This document shows positions 43,801-50,955 of a stretch of DNA of 64,000 nt, one piece after another. The notes beneath the pieces are model-generated. The model saw only the letters and a list, made by a program, of their open reading frames with translations, ran no database searches and was not told the DNA's origin. The first letter of the stretch is position 1. Each line of letters opens with the position of its first letter. A program made the translations under genes and the position numbers. The DNA lies in contig NZ_CP133781.1 in assembly GCF_034350045.1 (NCBI RefSeq), positions 4,202,501 to 4,266,500 on the forward strand, read 5' to 3'. The stretch comes from Pseudomonas sp. CCI4.2 (GTDB lineage: Bacteria > Pseudomonadota > Gammaproteobacteria > Pseudomonadales > Pseudomonadaceae).

Positions 43801-44028
43801 GTTCTCGACACCGGTAATGGCTTGTTCCAGCGGCGCGGCAACGGTTTCACCAATTACTTTAGGGTTGGCACCCGGAAAGTTGGCGTGCACGACCACGGTA
43901 GGCGGAACGACTTCCGGGTACTCACTGATGGGCAACTGGAACAGCGAGATGGCACCGGCGATCAGAATCAGCAGCGAGAGCACCGCTGCGAAAATCGGTC
44001 GGGTGATGAAAAATTGGGAAAACTTCAT
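40825..44028 (-). CDS. mexF: RND multidrug efflux pump, MexF-like (HAE1)
   Basis: A 1067-residue inner-membrane antiporter. The N-terminus FFITRPIFAAVLSLLILIAG, the segment LPISEYPEVVPPTVVVHANF and the TM4 proton-relay aspartates in GIVVDDAIVVVENV are typical HAE1 features. Two large periplasmic loops and 12 membrane segments are present. The closest family member that I recognise is MexF (~1062 aa), which exports chloramphenicol, quinolones and trimethoprim. It lies 12 bp after the adaptor gene and overlaps the channel gene, forming one operon. Pump trimers use the proton gradient. Confidence 0.95.
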   Translation of the reverse strand: MKFSQFFITRPIFAAVLSLLILIAGAISLFQLPISEYPEVVPPTVVVHANFPGANPKVIGETVAAPLEQAITGVENMLYMSSQSTADGKLTLTVTFALGTDLDNAQVQVQNRVTRTEPKLPEEVTRIGITVDKASPELTLLVHLVSPDKRYDMLYLSNYAILNVKDELARLNGIGDVQLFGMGDYSLRIWLDPDKTSSRNLTAIDVVNAVREQNRQVAAGSLGAPPAPNATSFQMSINSQGRLVSEEEFENVIIRAGANGEITRLKDIARVELGSNQYALRALLNNQEAVAMPIFQRPGSNAIDISNQVRAKMAELKKSFPEGMDYEIVYDPTIFVRSSIEAVVHTLFEALILVVLVVILFLQTWRASIIPLVAVPVSLIGTFAVMHLFGFSLNALSLFGLVLAIGIVVDDAIVVVENVERNIELGLQPAEATKKAMSEVTGPIIATALVLCAVFVPAAFISGLTGQFYKQFALTIAISTVISAFNSLTLSPALAAVLLQAHGAPKDRFSRLLDRLLGGWLFKPFNWFFDKASHGYVGTVARVIRSTGIAVVVYGGLIVMTWFGFNTTPTGFVPTQDKQYLVTFAQLPDAASLDRTEAVIRRMSTIAMNEPGFDSAVAFPGLSINGFTNSPNNGIAFIGLRPFDERKEASLSAGAIAGSLNAKFGGIQEAYIAVFPPPPVQGLGTIGGFRLQIEDRGNLGYEALYKETQNIIAKSRTIPELHGLFTSYTVNVPQVDANIDREKAKTHGVAISDIFDTLQVYLGSLYANDFNRFGRTYQVNVQAEQQFRQEPEQIGQLKVRNNLGEMIPLATFVKVSPTSGPDRVMHYNGFITAEINGGAAPGYSSGQAQIAIEKLLKDELPNGMTYEWTDLTFQQILSGNTALLVFPLCVLLAFLVLAALYESWSLPLAVILIVPMTLLSAIAGVIISNGDNNIFTQIGLIVLVGLACKNAILIVEFAKDKQDQGMTPLDAVLEACRLRLRPILMTSFAFIMGVIPLVTSTGAGSEMRRAMGVAVFSGMLGVTFFGLLLTPVFFVLIRNYVGRKAARKAARKQAHEADKALTLESHP

Positions 44029-44040
44029 GGTCAGCGCCCC

Positions 44041-45297
44041 TTATCCGCGCGGTGTAACAGCGGAAGCCACTTTCACCACCGCCGACTTAACGGCAGACGG
44101 TGACTGTGCGGCGGGCTGGTTGCTGGCTTCCAGCGCTTGACGCTGCTGGGCCAATATCGCGATCACTTCTGGACTGGCCATCGGCGCGACCTGCGGATCT
44201 ATCGGCGCGCCGGGACGTACCCGTTGCAACCCACTGATGACGATTCGTTCGTCCTTTTGTAGCCCGCTGCGAACGATGCGTAACCCTTCCAGTTTCGGAC
44301 CCAGTTCGACGCTGCGGTAAGCGACCTTGTTGTCCTTGTCCACGACTAGCACGAACTTTTTGCCCAAGTCAGTCCCCACCGCTTCGTCTGAAATCAACGT
44401 GCCGGAATAGGTGGGACTGCCCACCAGTTTCAAGCGGGCATAAAGGCCCGGCGTGTATTGCCCGTCACGGTTGTCGAACACCGCACGACCGCGAATGGTG
44501 CCGGTTTTCGGGTTGACTTGGTTGTCGACGAAATTCATCTGACCAACATGGGTGTTGCCCTCCTCGTTGGACAGGCCCATGTACACCGGGGTGGTCTGGC
44601 CACGTTTGCCTTGGCGTGAGAGCTGGCCGTATTTGAGGAATACGCGTTCGTCGGCGTCGAAGTAGGCATACACCTTGTCGGTGGACACCACGCTGGTCAG
44701 CGCCGTCACGTCTGCGGTGACGATGTTACCCGCCGTAATTTCGGCGCGGCTGACGCGACCGGTAATCGGCGCGATAACTCGGGTGAAGCTCAAGTTCAGG
44801 CGTGCCAGATCAAGCTGGGCTTGAACCGCATCGACGCCGGCTTTGGCTTCCTGAGCAGAGGTGGTCCGGGTATCTGCCAGTTCAGCGGAGATCGCGTTGC
44901 TGCTCAGCAGGCGCTGGCCGCGTTGCGCTTCGTTCCCGGTGCGGGTCAAGGTGGCGCGGGTTTGTTGCAACTGCGCCTCAAGACGGTGGACTTCATGCTC
45001 GAACGGCCGTGGATCGATCTGAAAAAGCAGATCACCCTTCTTCACCAACGCACCGTCGACAAATGCGACCGAATCAATCTGCCCGGAGACTCGCGGACGG
45101 ACTTCAACGGTTTCCGGCGCTTCCAGGCGACCGGTGACTTCGTCCCACTCGGTGATGGGTTGTTCCAGCACCTGCGCCACGGTGACTTTGGGTGCCCCCG
45201 GTGCCTGAGCAACAGCGGGAGTGCGATTACAGGCGGCGAGGACGGCAAGCGCCAGCACCGATACGGGATAACGAAGGTGTCTGAGTGAATGTTGCAT
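44041..45297 (-). CDS. mexE: RND periplasmic adaptor subunit, MexE-like
   Basis: A 418-residue membrane fusion lipoprotein with lipobox LAAC (Cys23). The barrel-sandwich/lipoyl half-motifs are VEVRPRVSGQIDSVAFVDGA and VIAPITGRVSRAEITAGNIV, separated by an alpha-hairpin (about residues 100-165). It bridges the pump and the outer-membrane channel. MexE is ~414 aa, and the order E-F-N matches the known operon, although no mexT gene is in the window. The C-terminal tail is Ala/Gln-rich and unstructured. A TetR gene is divergent, 284 bp away. Confidence 0.93.
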   Translation of the reverse strand: MQHSLRHLRYPVSVLALAVLAACNRTPAVAQAPGAPKVTVAQVLEQPITEWDEVTGRLEAPETVEVRPRVSGQIDSVAFVDGALVKKGDLLFQIDPRPFEHEVHRLEAQLQQTRATLTRTGNEAQRGQRLLSSNAISAELADTRTTSAQEAKAGVDAVQAQLDLARLNLSFTRVIAPITGRVSRAEITAGNIVTADVTALTSVVSTDKVYAYFDADERVFLKYGQLSRQGKRGQTTPVYMGLSNEEGNTHVGQMNFVDNQVNPKTGTIRGRAVFDNRDGQYTPGLYARLKLVGSPTYSGTLISDEAVGTDLGKKFVLVVDKDNKVAYRSVELGPKLEGLRIVRSGLQKDERIVISGLQRVRPGAPIDPQVAPMASPEVIAILAQQRQALEASNQPAAQSPSAVKSAVVKVASAVTPRG

Positions 45298-45388
45298 GGT
45301 GCGTCCGCCGTTCGGGATTGAGTAGGCGGATTCTGTGTGACGAGCACTTTGGCGACGAATTGAACGGCATGAAGTTCAGTATTACTAA

Positions 45389-45409
45389 TAATGATAGTTG
45401 TAATCATTA
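45389..45409. promoter_or_regulatory. Inverted repeat in the efflux operon promoter
   Basis: taatgat and atcatta are perfect 7-bp arms around a 7-base spacer (agttgta), about 92 bp upstream of the MexE-like start. The AT-rich position fits a promoter or operator. It may be a repressor site, possibly for the divergent TetR. Confidence 0.5.
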
Positions 45410-45500
45410 AAGCCTAAATCGGCTGAGACCCTTTAAACACGGGCCTCCTGTGTTTTATGTTTGGCGCTGAAAACAGGCAAAACCGCGGAGTATCGGAATT

Positions 45501-45523
45501 CATGATTACGGTCATCATGATTA
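45501..45523. promoter_or_regulatory. Direct repeats (catgatta) near the TetR start
   Basis: The octamer catgatta occurs at 45501-45508 and 45516-45523, a 15-base period, 59-82 bp upstream of the TetR ATG. The second half of the tract also reads tcatcatga, giving partial dyad symmetry. It is a possible operator or activator site between the divergent TetR and efflux genes. Confidence 0.4.
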
Positions 45524-45581
45524 GTACGTTGCAAACGCAGCTTCGATGGCCAAGAGTTAACCGTCCACTCAGGAGTCAACG

Positions 45582-46139
45582 ATGAAAGTCACCAAAGAAA
45601 AGGCCGCACAAAACAAAGAAGCGATCCTTGAGGCGGCTTCACATTTGTACCGCGAGCGTGGTATCGACGGCATTGGCATTGGCGAATTGGCCCGCTCCAC
45701 CGGCCTGACCCACGGCGGTTTCTATAAGCAGTTTCCGGGGGGTAAAGAGCAACTGGTCACTGAAGCGGTACGTCGCGCCTTCGCCCCCGAAGTGAACCAA
45801 TGGCACACCGCCCGTTCCATCAGCGAAATAGTTGACGGCTACCTGGCTGACGCGCACATCTGCAACGAAGGCGACGGCTGCCCGATACCGGCGATGGCCG
45901 CAGATGTGGCACGCAACGGCGGTCCCATCAGCACCGAGTTCACCAGTGGCATCCGCGATCTGATGGGGCTGCTTGCCGAGCGCGCCGAAGGGCAAACACC
46001 AGAAATCAAACAGGCCAATGCAGCGCAGATACTAGCGTCCATTGCTGGGGCGATATTGATCGTACGCGCAGTCGATGACCCCGAACTCTCGGCGTTAATT
46101 ATCAACTCCGTGAAAAGCGCGTGGTCGTCGGAGCGGTAG
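45582..46139 (+). CDS. TetR-family regulator divergent from the efflux operon
   Basis: A 185-residue protein with helix-turn-helix GIDGIGIGELARSTGLTHGG followed by FYKQFPGGKEQL. The HGGFYKQF string is typical of a TetR subgroup with a TetR_C domain that has the motif GDGCPIPAMAADVAR and a conserved Cys. It is divergent from the mexE-like gene with two repeat elements in the gap, so it is a likely repressor of the pump. The start is at 45582 after aggagtcaacg. Confidence 0.88.
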   Translation: MKVTKEKAAQNKEAILEAASHLYRERGIDGIGIGELARSTGLTHGGFYKQFPGGKEQLVTEAVRRAFAPEVNQWHTARSISEIVDGYLADAHICNEGDGCPIPAMAADVARNGGPISTEFTSGIRDLMGLLAERAEGQTPEIKQANAAQILASIAGAILIVRAVDDPELSALIINSVKSAWSSER

Positions 46140-46198
46140 CGGATGTCACCCCTTGTGTGGTTTGAGGTTGCAGCATGTCAGAACGAAAGCCCTCCCGA

Positions 46199-46290
46199 AT
46201 AAATTCGGTCCCACAGATTTTGGCGCTGCACAGATTTCTGTAGGAGCTGCCGAAGTCCTGTGGGAGTTGGCTTGCCAACGAAGGCGCCTT
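46199..46290. repeat. REP-like interspersed repeat
   Basis: The stretch runs attcggtcccacagatttt, then cacagatttctgtaggagct, gccgaag and tgggagttggcttgccaacg. The first ~60 bp recur, slightly changed, at 52636-52700 (attccgccccacagattttt ... tagatttttgtaggagctgc). It lies in the 213-bp gap between the TetR and FGGY kinase stops, two convergent genes. Confidence 0.6.
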
Positions 46291-46352
46291 TGCATCCGGC
46301 AGCAGTCCGTGTTGGGTGTCTACTGAAGTCCGGCAAGCAAAAAAGGCATCCA

Positions 46353-47843
46353 TCAACCATGCAATACCTTCGCCGCCGACAATAATCCGCGAAATTTCTC
46401 ATAGCGCTGATTCAAGGCAGGCTGTTGCTCAACCCGTGGAAAATACCGCGCTTTGACCGGCATCCCCGCCTGTAGCAGTGCGTCGCCCTGCCCGTTCGCT
46501 AAAAAGCCCAGCGTGGCCGCGCCGATGCAGGCGCTGAGTTCACTGCCGTATAGCGTGTAGATTTCTCGGTCGAGGATATTCGCCAACAACTGCGCCCAAT
46601 ATTCACTGCGTGCCCCGCCGCCCACCAGTGCACAGGCATGCACGGCGGCACCTGCCGATTGAACCGCGTTCATCGCGTCTAACAAGCCAAAACCCACCCC
46701 CTCCAGCACCGCGTAACCCAGCATCGCAGGTGAACAGTCGTAGCCCAGGCTCATGAATCCACCGCGCAATAACGGGTCGTTATGCGGCGTACGTTCGCCT
46801 GCGAGGTAAGGCAGAAAAAGCGGATTGGAAACCGCCACCGGTTGATCAATGGGCAATGCCGTCTGCACCCGCTCCAACAGTGTTTGCTCGTCGGGAAAGC
46901 CCAATAATTGCGTCACCCAGCGCAAGCAACTGGCGCCCGCCAACAGGGCGCCCATGGTGTACCAGCGCTGCGGGATGGCGTGACAAAAGCTGTGCACCGC
47001 GTGGGCTGGATGGCCGGCCATGTGATCGGTGATCGCAACAATCGCAGCGCTGGTGCCCAAGGTGATAAACGCGTCCCCGGCATGGATGGCGCCGATACCC
47101 ACTGCAGAGACCGGGTTGTCCCCGCCGCCCCCGGCGATGACCACTCCAACCGGCAAACCCAAGCGTTGCGCCGCTGAGGTGTTGAGCACGGTGGACGCTG
47201 CGCGCCCTTCCACCAGCCGAGGCAGTTGGCGAAGTTCCAGCCCGGTCGCGCGAACGATCGGTTCAAACCAATCACGCTTGACCACGTCCAGCCACAGGGT
47301 GCCGGCAGCGTCCGAAACGTCGGTGACCCGCTCGCCGCTCAGCCGTAAGCGCAGGTAATCCTTGGGCGACAGCACACAGTCAATCTCGTTAAATACCTGC
47401 GGCTCATGGTGCTTCAGCCACAGCAGTTTGGGTGCGGTCAACCCGGCCATGGGCAGGCTGCCAGTGATCTCGGCAAACTCAGGGTAATCCCGGGCCAGTT
47501 GTTCCGCTTGGCCGGTAGCCCGTGAGTCATCCCACAGGATCGCAGGGGACACCACGCGGTTGTCATCGCCCAATAGCACTGCGCCGTGCATTTGCCCCGA
47601 CAAGCCAATGCAGGCAATGCGCGCATAGGCCTGCGGTTGATCCTGGCGCAATTGGTCCAGAGCACTGAGACACGCTTGCCACCAGTCTTCTGGACGCTGT
47701 TCTGACCTTCCCGGATGTGGGCGGGAAATCGTCAGTTTGGCGCTGGCATGGCCCAGCACGATTCCGCCCTCGTCCAGCAGCACCGCCTTGAGTTCGGACG
47801 TACCGAGATCGATCCCGAGCGAAACAGGATTGTTCATCACCAT
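46353..47843 (-). CDS. xylB: FGGY-family carbohydrate kinase, xylulokinase-like
   Basis: A 496-residue kinase. The N-terminal ATPase fold has SLGIDLGTSELKAVLLDEGG, the sugar-binding region contains GLSGQMHGAVLLGDD (as in XylB GISGQMHGAVL), and VSPAILWDDSRATGQ follows. The second domain includes GGGGDNPVSAVGIGAIHAGD and the C-terminal nucleotide motif GGGARSEYWAQLLANIL. Xylulokinases phosphorylate D-xylulose with ATP for the pentose phosphate pathway. It begins at the end of the LacI gene (start at 47843 or 47837) and is the last gene of the ABC/LacI/kinase unit. No isomerase or polyol dehydrogenase is adjacent, so the true ketose is uncertain. Confidence 0.9.
   Translation of the reverse strand: MVMNNPVSLGIDLGTSELKAVLLDEGGIVLGHASAKLTISRPHPGRSEQRPEDWWQACLSALDQLRQDQPQAYARIACIGLSGQMHGAVLLGDDNRVVSPAILWDDSRATGQAEQLARDYPEFAEITGSLPMAGLTAPKLLWLKHHEPQVFNEIDCVLSPKDYLRLRLSGERVTDVSDAAGTLWLDVVKRDWFEPIVRATGLELRQLPRLVEGRAASTVLNTSAAQRLGLPVGVVIAGGGGDNPVSAVGIGAIHAGDAFITLGTSAAIVAITDHMAGHPAHAVHSFCHAIPQRWYTMGALLAGASCLRWVTQLLGFPDEQTLLERVQTALPIDQPVAVSNPLFLPYLAGERTPHNDPLLRGGFMSLGYDCSPAMLGYAVLEGVGFGLLDAMNAVQSAGAAVHACALVGGGARSEYWAQLLANILDREIYTLYGSELSACIGAATLGFLANGQGDALLQAGMPVKARYFPRVEQQPALNQRYEKFRGLLSAAKVLHG
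46486..46493 (-). other. KOPS-like motif (GGGCAGGG on the - strand), pointing at dif
   Basis: Reads CCCTGCCC on the + strand within the FGGY kinase gene, right of dif and oriented towards it. Confidence 0.35.
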
Positions 47844-47844
47844 T

Positions 47845-48846
47845 TCAACGGCATCCACATGAATTTCGAATCCGCAATGTGGGCGGGAGCCGAACGGTTT
47901 GTCGCTTGCCTTCGGGTGATTCGATTCGTTTCAGCAGCAGCTTCACCGCCCGTGCCCCCAGCGCCTCAACGGGTTGCGCGACCACCGTCAGGCGCGGGAC
48001 AAAAAAATCAGCCCAGTCGAAATCATCGAACCCCACCAGCGCCATCTGCTCGGGCACGCCGATGCCAGCGTCCCGCAGGGCGTGCATGGCGCCGATGGTC
48101 ATCATGTTGTTGGCGGCCATGATTGCCGTGGGCGGCGAAGCCAGCGCCAGTAGATGCCCCGTGGCCAGCCGCGCGGGCTCACTGCTGGACTCGCCATTGA
48201 CCAGTAACGCCGGATCAAACGGCAAACCTGCCGCGCTCAACGCTGCCCGGTAGCCGTCGATGCGTTCCTCGGTGGTACTAAACCCGCGACGGCCGGCGAC
48301 ACAGGCAATGCGTCGATGACCGTGTTCAATCAGATGCGCGACCAAGGCCTGAGACGAGCGTTTGTTCTCCACGCCCACTTGATCGAAGCCTTTCGCAGCG
48401 AGCCGATCCACCAGCACCGTGGGAATCTCGTTGGCTTGCAAATACGCCAACGTCCGGTGGTCTTTAGTGTCCATGGACGGCGCTAGTAAGATCCCGTCGA
48501 CACGTCGATGGTGCAGCGCTTTCACCACCCGCAACTCCTGTTCGGGATCATCGTGGGTGTCCACAAATAACATCATGATTCCGTGCTTGGCCGATTCGGT
48601 TTCGATGGCGTGCACCGTCTCGCTGAAATAGTGGTTAGACAGCGCGGAGATCGCCACACCAATGGTGTTGGTGGTCGAACGGGCCAACGAGCGCGCCAGG
48701 GTATTGGGAATGTAATCAAGGTACTGAACGGCCGACTCCACCGCACGCGCGGTGATCGGGCTAACCTTGCGCGTGCCGTTGAGCACGTGCGACACCGTTG
48801 ATGTCGATACCTTGGCAAGTTTCGCTACATCATCCATCGTTACCAC
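47845..48846 (-). CDS. LacI-family transcriptional regulator of the pentose operon (RbsR-like)
   Basis: A 333-residue repressor. The helix-turn-helix and hinge read MDDVAKLAKVSTSTVSHVLN and ARAVESAVQYLDYIPNTLAR. The effector domain is of periplasmic-binding-protein type, with GFDDFDWADFFVPRLTVVAQ near the end. The GTG at 48846 (ggag eight bases upstream) is favoured over the ATG three codons later. The gene is inside the operon that it probably controls, between the binding-protein gene and the kinase. Two operator-like palindromes sit in front of the first gene of that operon. Confidence 0.9.
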   Translation of the reverse strand: MVTMDDVAKLAKVSTSTVSHVLNGTRKVSPITARAVESAVQYLDYIPNTLARSLARSTTNTIGVAISALSNHYFSETVHAIETESAKHGIMMLFVDTHDDPEQELRVVKALHHRRVDGILLAPSMDTKDHRTLAYLQANEIPTVLVDRLAAKGFDQVGVENKRSSQALVAHLIEHGHRRIACVAGRRGFSTTEERIDGYRAALSAAGLPFDPALLVNGESSSEPARLATGHLLALASPPTAIMAANNMMTIGAMHALRDAGIGVPEQMALVGFDDFDWADFFVPRLTVVAQPVEALGARAVKLLLKRIESPEGKRQTVRLPPTLRIRNSCGCR

Positions 48847-48879
48847 AGCGATTACTCCGCCCTTTCCATCACATTAAAT

Positions 48880-48900
48880 GGGCCTTCTGTGGGAAGGCCC
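48880..48900 (-). terminator. Hairpin between binding-protein gene and LacI gene (attenuator-like)
   Basis: gggccttc (48880-48887) and gaaggccc (48893-48900) form a perfect 8-bp stem with a 5-base loop, 5 bp after the binding-protein stop. On the transcribed strand it is followed by only ATTTAAT, so it is a weak terminator. Such structures reduce expression of regulator and kinase relative to the abundant binding protein. Confidence 0.6.
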
Positions 48901-48905
48901 AGCTG

Positions 48906-49847
48906 TTAGTGCTTGGACCAACCGGTATACGAGGCAATGTTGTCCCGGGTAATCAGGGTCGGCGCTAGCAGTTTGATCTTGTCCGCCGGTGGCTTGCCGT
49001 TGAGCAGGTCGTAACCGATGGTCACCGCGTCCTGGGCCTGGGCCCACGGATCCTGGCTGGCGGAGGCCTGGATCGACGAATCGCTGGACTTCAGTGCCCC
49101 TTCGATATCCGGTGCGCCATCCACCGAGGTGATGATGATGCCGCTGCGTTTCAGCTGTTTGGCGGCCAGGTCGCTGCCGATGGCCTGTGGGTCATTGATG
49201 GTGAACAGCCCATCGATTTTAGGGAAGCGCACCAGATAACCCTGCATGGCATTCAACCCACCTTCCCGCGAGCCTTTGCCGTCTTGATCGTCAGACAAGA
49301 CCTTGATCCCCGGCGCTGCAGCGAACACGGTTTTACAGCCATGTACTCGGTCGGTGACCGCAGTCACTTGCGGCCCATTCTGGATGATCACGTTGCCCTT
49401 GCCGGACAGTTTGTCGACGATGTACTGGCACGCCAGACGACCGGCCAAATCGTTATCGGTCTGCACCGTGGCATCAACGCCCTTGGCGTCTACGTCTACG
49501 GCGACGACCACGATTCCGGCCTTACGGGCTTTGCGGATGGCGGGCTCGATGGCCGCCGGATCCGTTGCGTTCAACAGGATCAGATCAACCCCCGCCGAAA
49601 TGAAGTTATCAATTTGGGTGAACTGTTTGCTGAGGTCGTAATCCGCCGACACTGCTGTGACTTTGGCTTTGGGGTTGATCTCCATGGCCTTGGCCTTGGC
49701 ACCCTCGACCAGCGCGACAAAATAAGGATTACCCAACGAGCCAACGGTGATGCCAACCGCATTCAAATCCCGGGCCTGGACGCCTGCGGACAAGGTCGCG
49801 GCCAGCAATAAGGAAGCAACGGCAGGAAACGTGAGTTTGAAGTTCAT
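48906..49847 (-). CDS. Sugar ABC transporter periplasmic binding protein (RbsB-like)
   Basis: A 313-residue periplasmic protein. A signal peptide ends after GVQARD (hydrophobic core AVASLLLAATLSA). The mature protein has the type I periplasmic-binding fold motifs VGITVGSLGNPYFVALVEGA, NFISAGVDLILLNATDPAAI and GLFTINDPQAIGSDLAAKQL. It delivers a pentose-like sugar to the RbsC/RbsA-type proteins encoded upstream on the transcript. The order ATPase, permease, binding protein, LacI, kinase resembles ribose loci. A hairpin after its stop may protect its mRNA. Confidence 0.92.
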   Translation of the reverse strand: MNFKLTFPAVASLLLAATLSAGVQARDLNAVGITVGSLGNPYFVALVEGAKAKAMEINPKAKVTAVSADYDLSKQFTQIDNFISAGVDLILLNATDPAAIEPAIRKARKAGIVVVAVDVDAKGVDATVQTDNDLAGRLACQYIVDKLSGKGNVIIQNGPQVTAVTDRVHGCKTVFAAAPGIKVLSDDQDGKGSREGGLNAMQGYLVRFPKIDGLFTINDPQAIGSDLAAKQLKRSGIIITSVDGAPDIEGALKSSDSSIQASASQDPWAQAQDAVTIGYDLLNGKPPADKIKLLAPTLITRDNIASYTGWSKH

Positions 49848-49892
49848 GGCTTATCTCTTGTGATTATTGTGATAACGCTAGAGGTGTAAAAA

Positions 49893-50915
49893 TCAGGTTC
49901 GCGCGCCGGACTGGCGATAACGGTCGAGTGCCACTGCGCCGATGATAACGATGCCTTTGATGATGTATTGCCAGATGTCGGACACGCCCATCAGCACCAG
50001 TCCATTGGTCAATACCGCGATAATCAAGGCGCCGATCAGCGTGCCACCAATGGTACCGACACCGCCGGTAAAGCTGGTGCCGCCGAGAATCACCGCCGCA
50101 ATCGCATCGAGCTCATAGGATTGACCCAGCTGTAACCCGTTGGCCGCCGACAACCGCGAGGCAGTCATCACCGCCCCCAGCCCGGCCAACGCCCCGGACA
50201 CCGCATACACAAACAACAGCACTTTCCAGACTTTAATCCCTGACAAGCGCGCCGCTTCCGGGTTGCCGCCCACGGAGTAAATGTGCACGCCCATGACCGT
50301 GCGCCGCAAAATGAACCACGACAGCACCACCACACACAGCGCAATGATCACCAACCACGGCACCCCCAATACCGAATCGTTACCAATAAAGGCGAACGGC
50401 AAGTCCGGGTTGAACACGGTTTTATCGTCAGCCATCAACCGCGCCAAACCGCGCATCGCGGTCAGGGCGCCGAGGGTCACGATAAACGGCGGCAGCCGCA
50501 TGAACGCAATCAGCCCTCCGTTCACCAACCCCAATAGCAACCCGAAGCCGATCCCCGCGACGATGCCCAACATGCCAAATTGAGGGGACGTCGAGACCAG
50601 CATCGCGACCACTGCCGAGGCCGCCAGAATCGCCCCGACTGACAGGTCAATCCCGGCGGTAAGGATCACAAAGGTCATCCCGGCGGCCAGCACCACATTG
50701 ACCGACGCCTGTTGGCTGATGATCGACAGGTTCTGCACGGTAAAGAAGTTTTCGCTCATCAGCGCGAAACCCACCAGCAGCAGGATCAGCACCGGCAGCA
50801 TGCCTACCGTACGCAGCAAGCCTCGAATTTTCTCGCCCGTGCTAACGGAGACTGCGCCACGGTTTTCGTTCACAGGCACGCCCATGGCGTTGGTTTTTTC
50901 GGTGTTTTGATTCAT
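49893..50915 (-). CDS. Sugar ABC transporter permease (RbsC-like)
   Basis: A 340-residue inner-membrane permease with about ten segments. Hallmarks of the RbsC/XylH family are VVLAAGMTFVILTAGIDLSVG, FIVTLGALTAMRGLARLM and DAIAAVILGGTSFTGGVGTI. The N-terminal 30 residues are a cytoplasmic extension (MNQNTEKTNAMGVPVNENRG). The ATG at 50915 is preceded by aggtggaa; an earlier in-frame reading is a shadow of the ATPase gene's end. It is 40 bp after the ATPase stop and 45 bp before the binding-protein start, and functions as a homodimer channel. Confidence 0.93.
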   Translation of the reverse strand: MNQNTEKTNAMGVPVNENRGAVSVSTGEKIRGLLRTVGMLPVLILLLVGFALMSENFFTVQNLSIISQQASVNVVLAAGMTFVILTAGIDLSVGAILAASAVVAMLVSTSPQFGMLGIVAGIGFGLLLGLVNGGLIAFMRLPPFIVTLGALTAMRGLARLMADDKTVFNPDLPFAFIGNDSVLGVPWLVIIALCVVVLSWFILRRTVMGVHIYSVGGNPEAARLSGIKVWKVLLFVYAVSGALAGLGAVMTASRLSAANGLQLGQSYELDAIAAVILGGTSFTGGVGTIGGTLIGALIIAVLTNGLVLMGVSDIWQYIIKGIVIIGAVALDRYRQSGART

Positions 50916-50955
50916 GACGGTTCCACCTTCGGCGGCTTTATTTTTGTTGTAGTGG

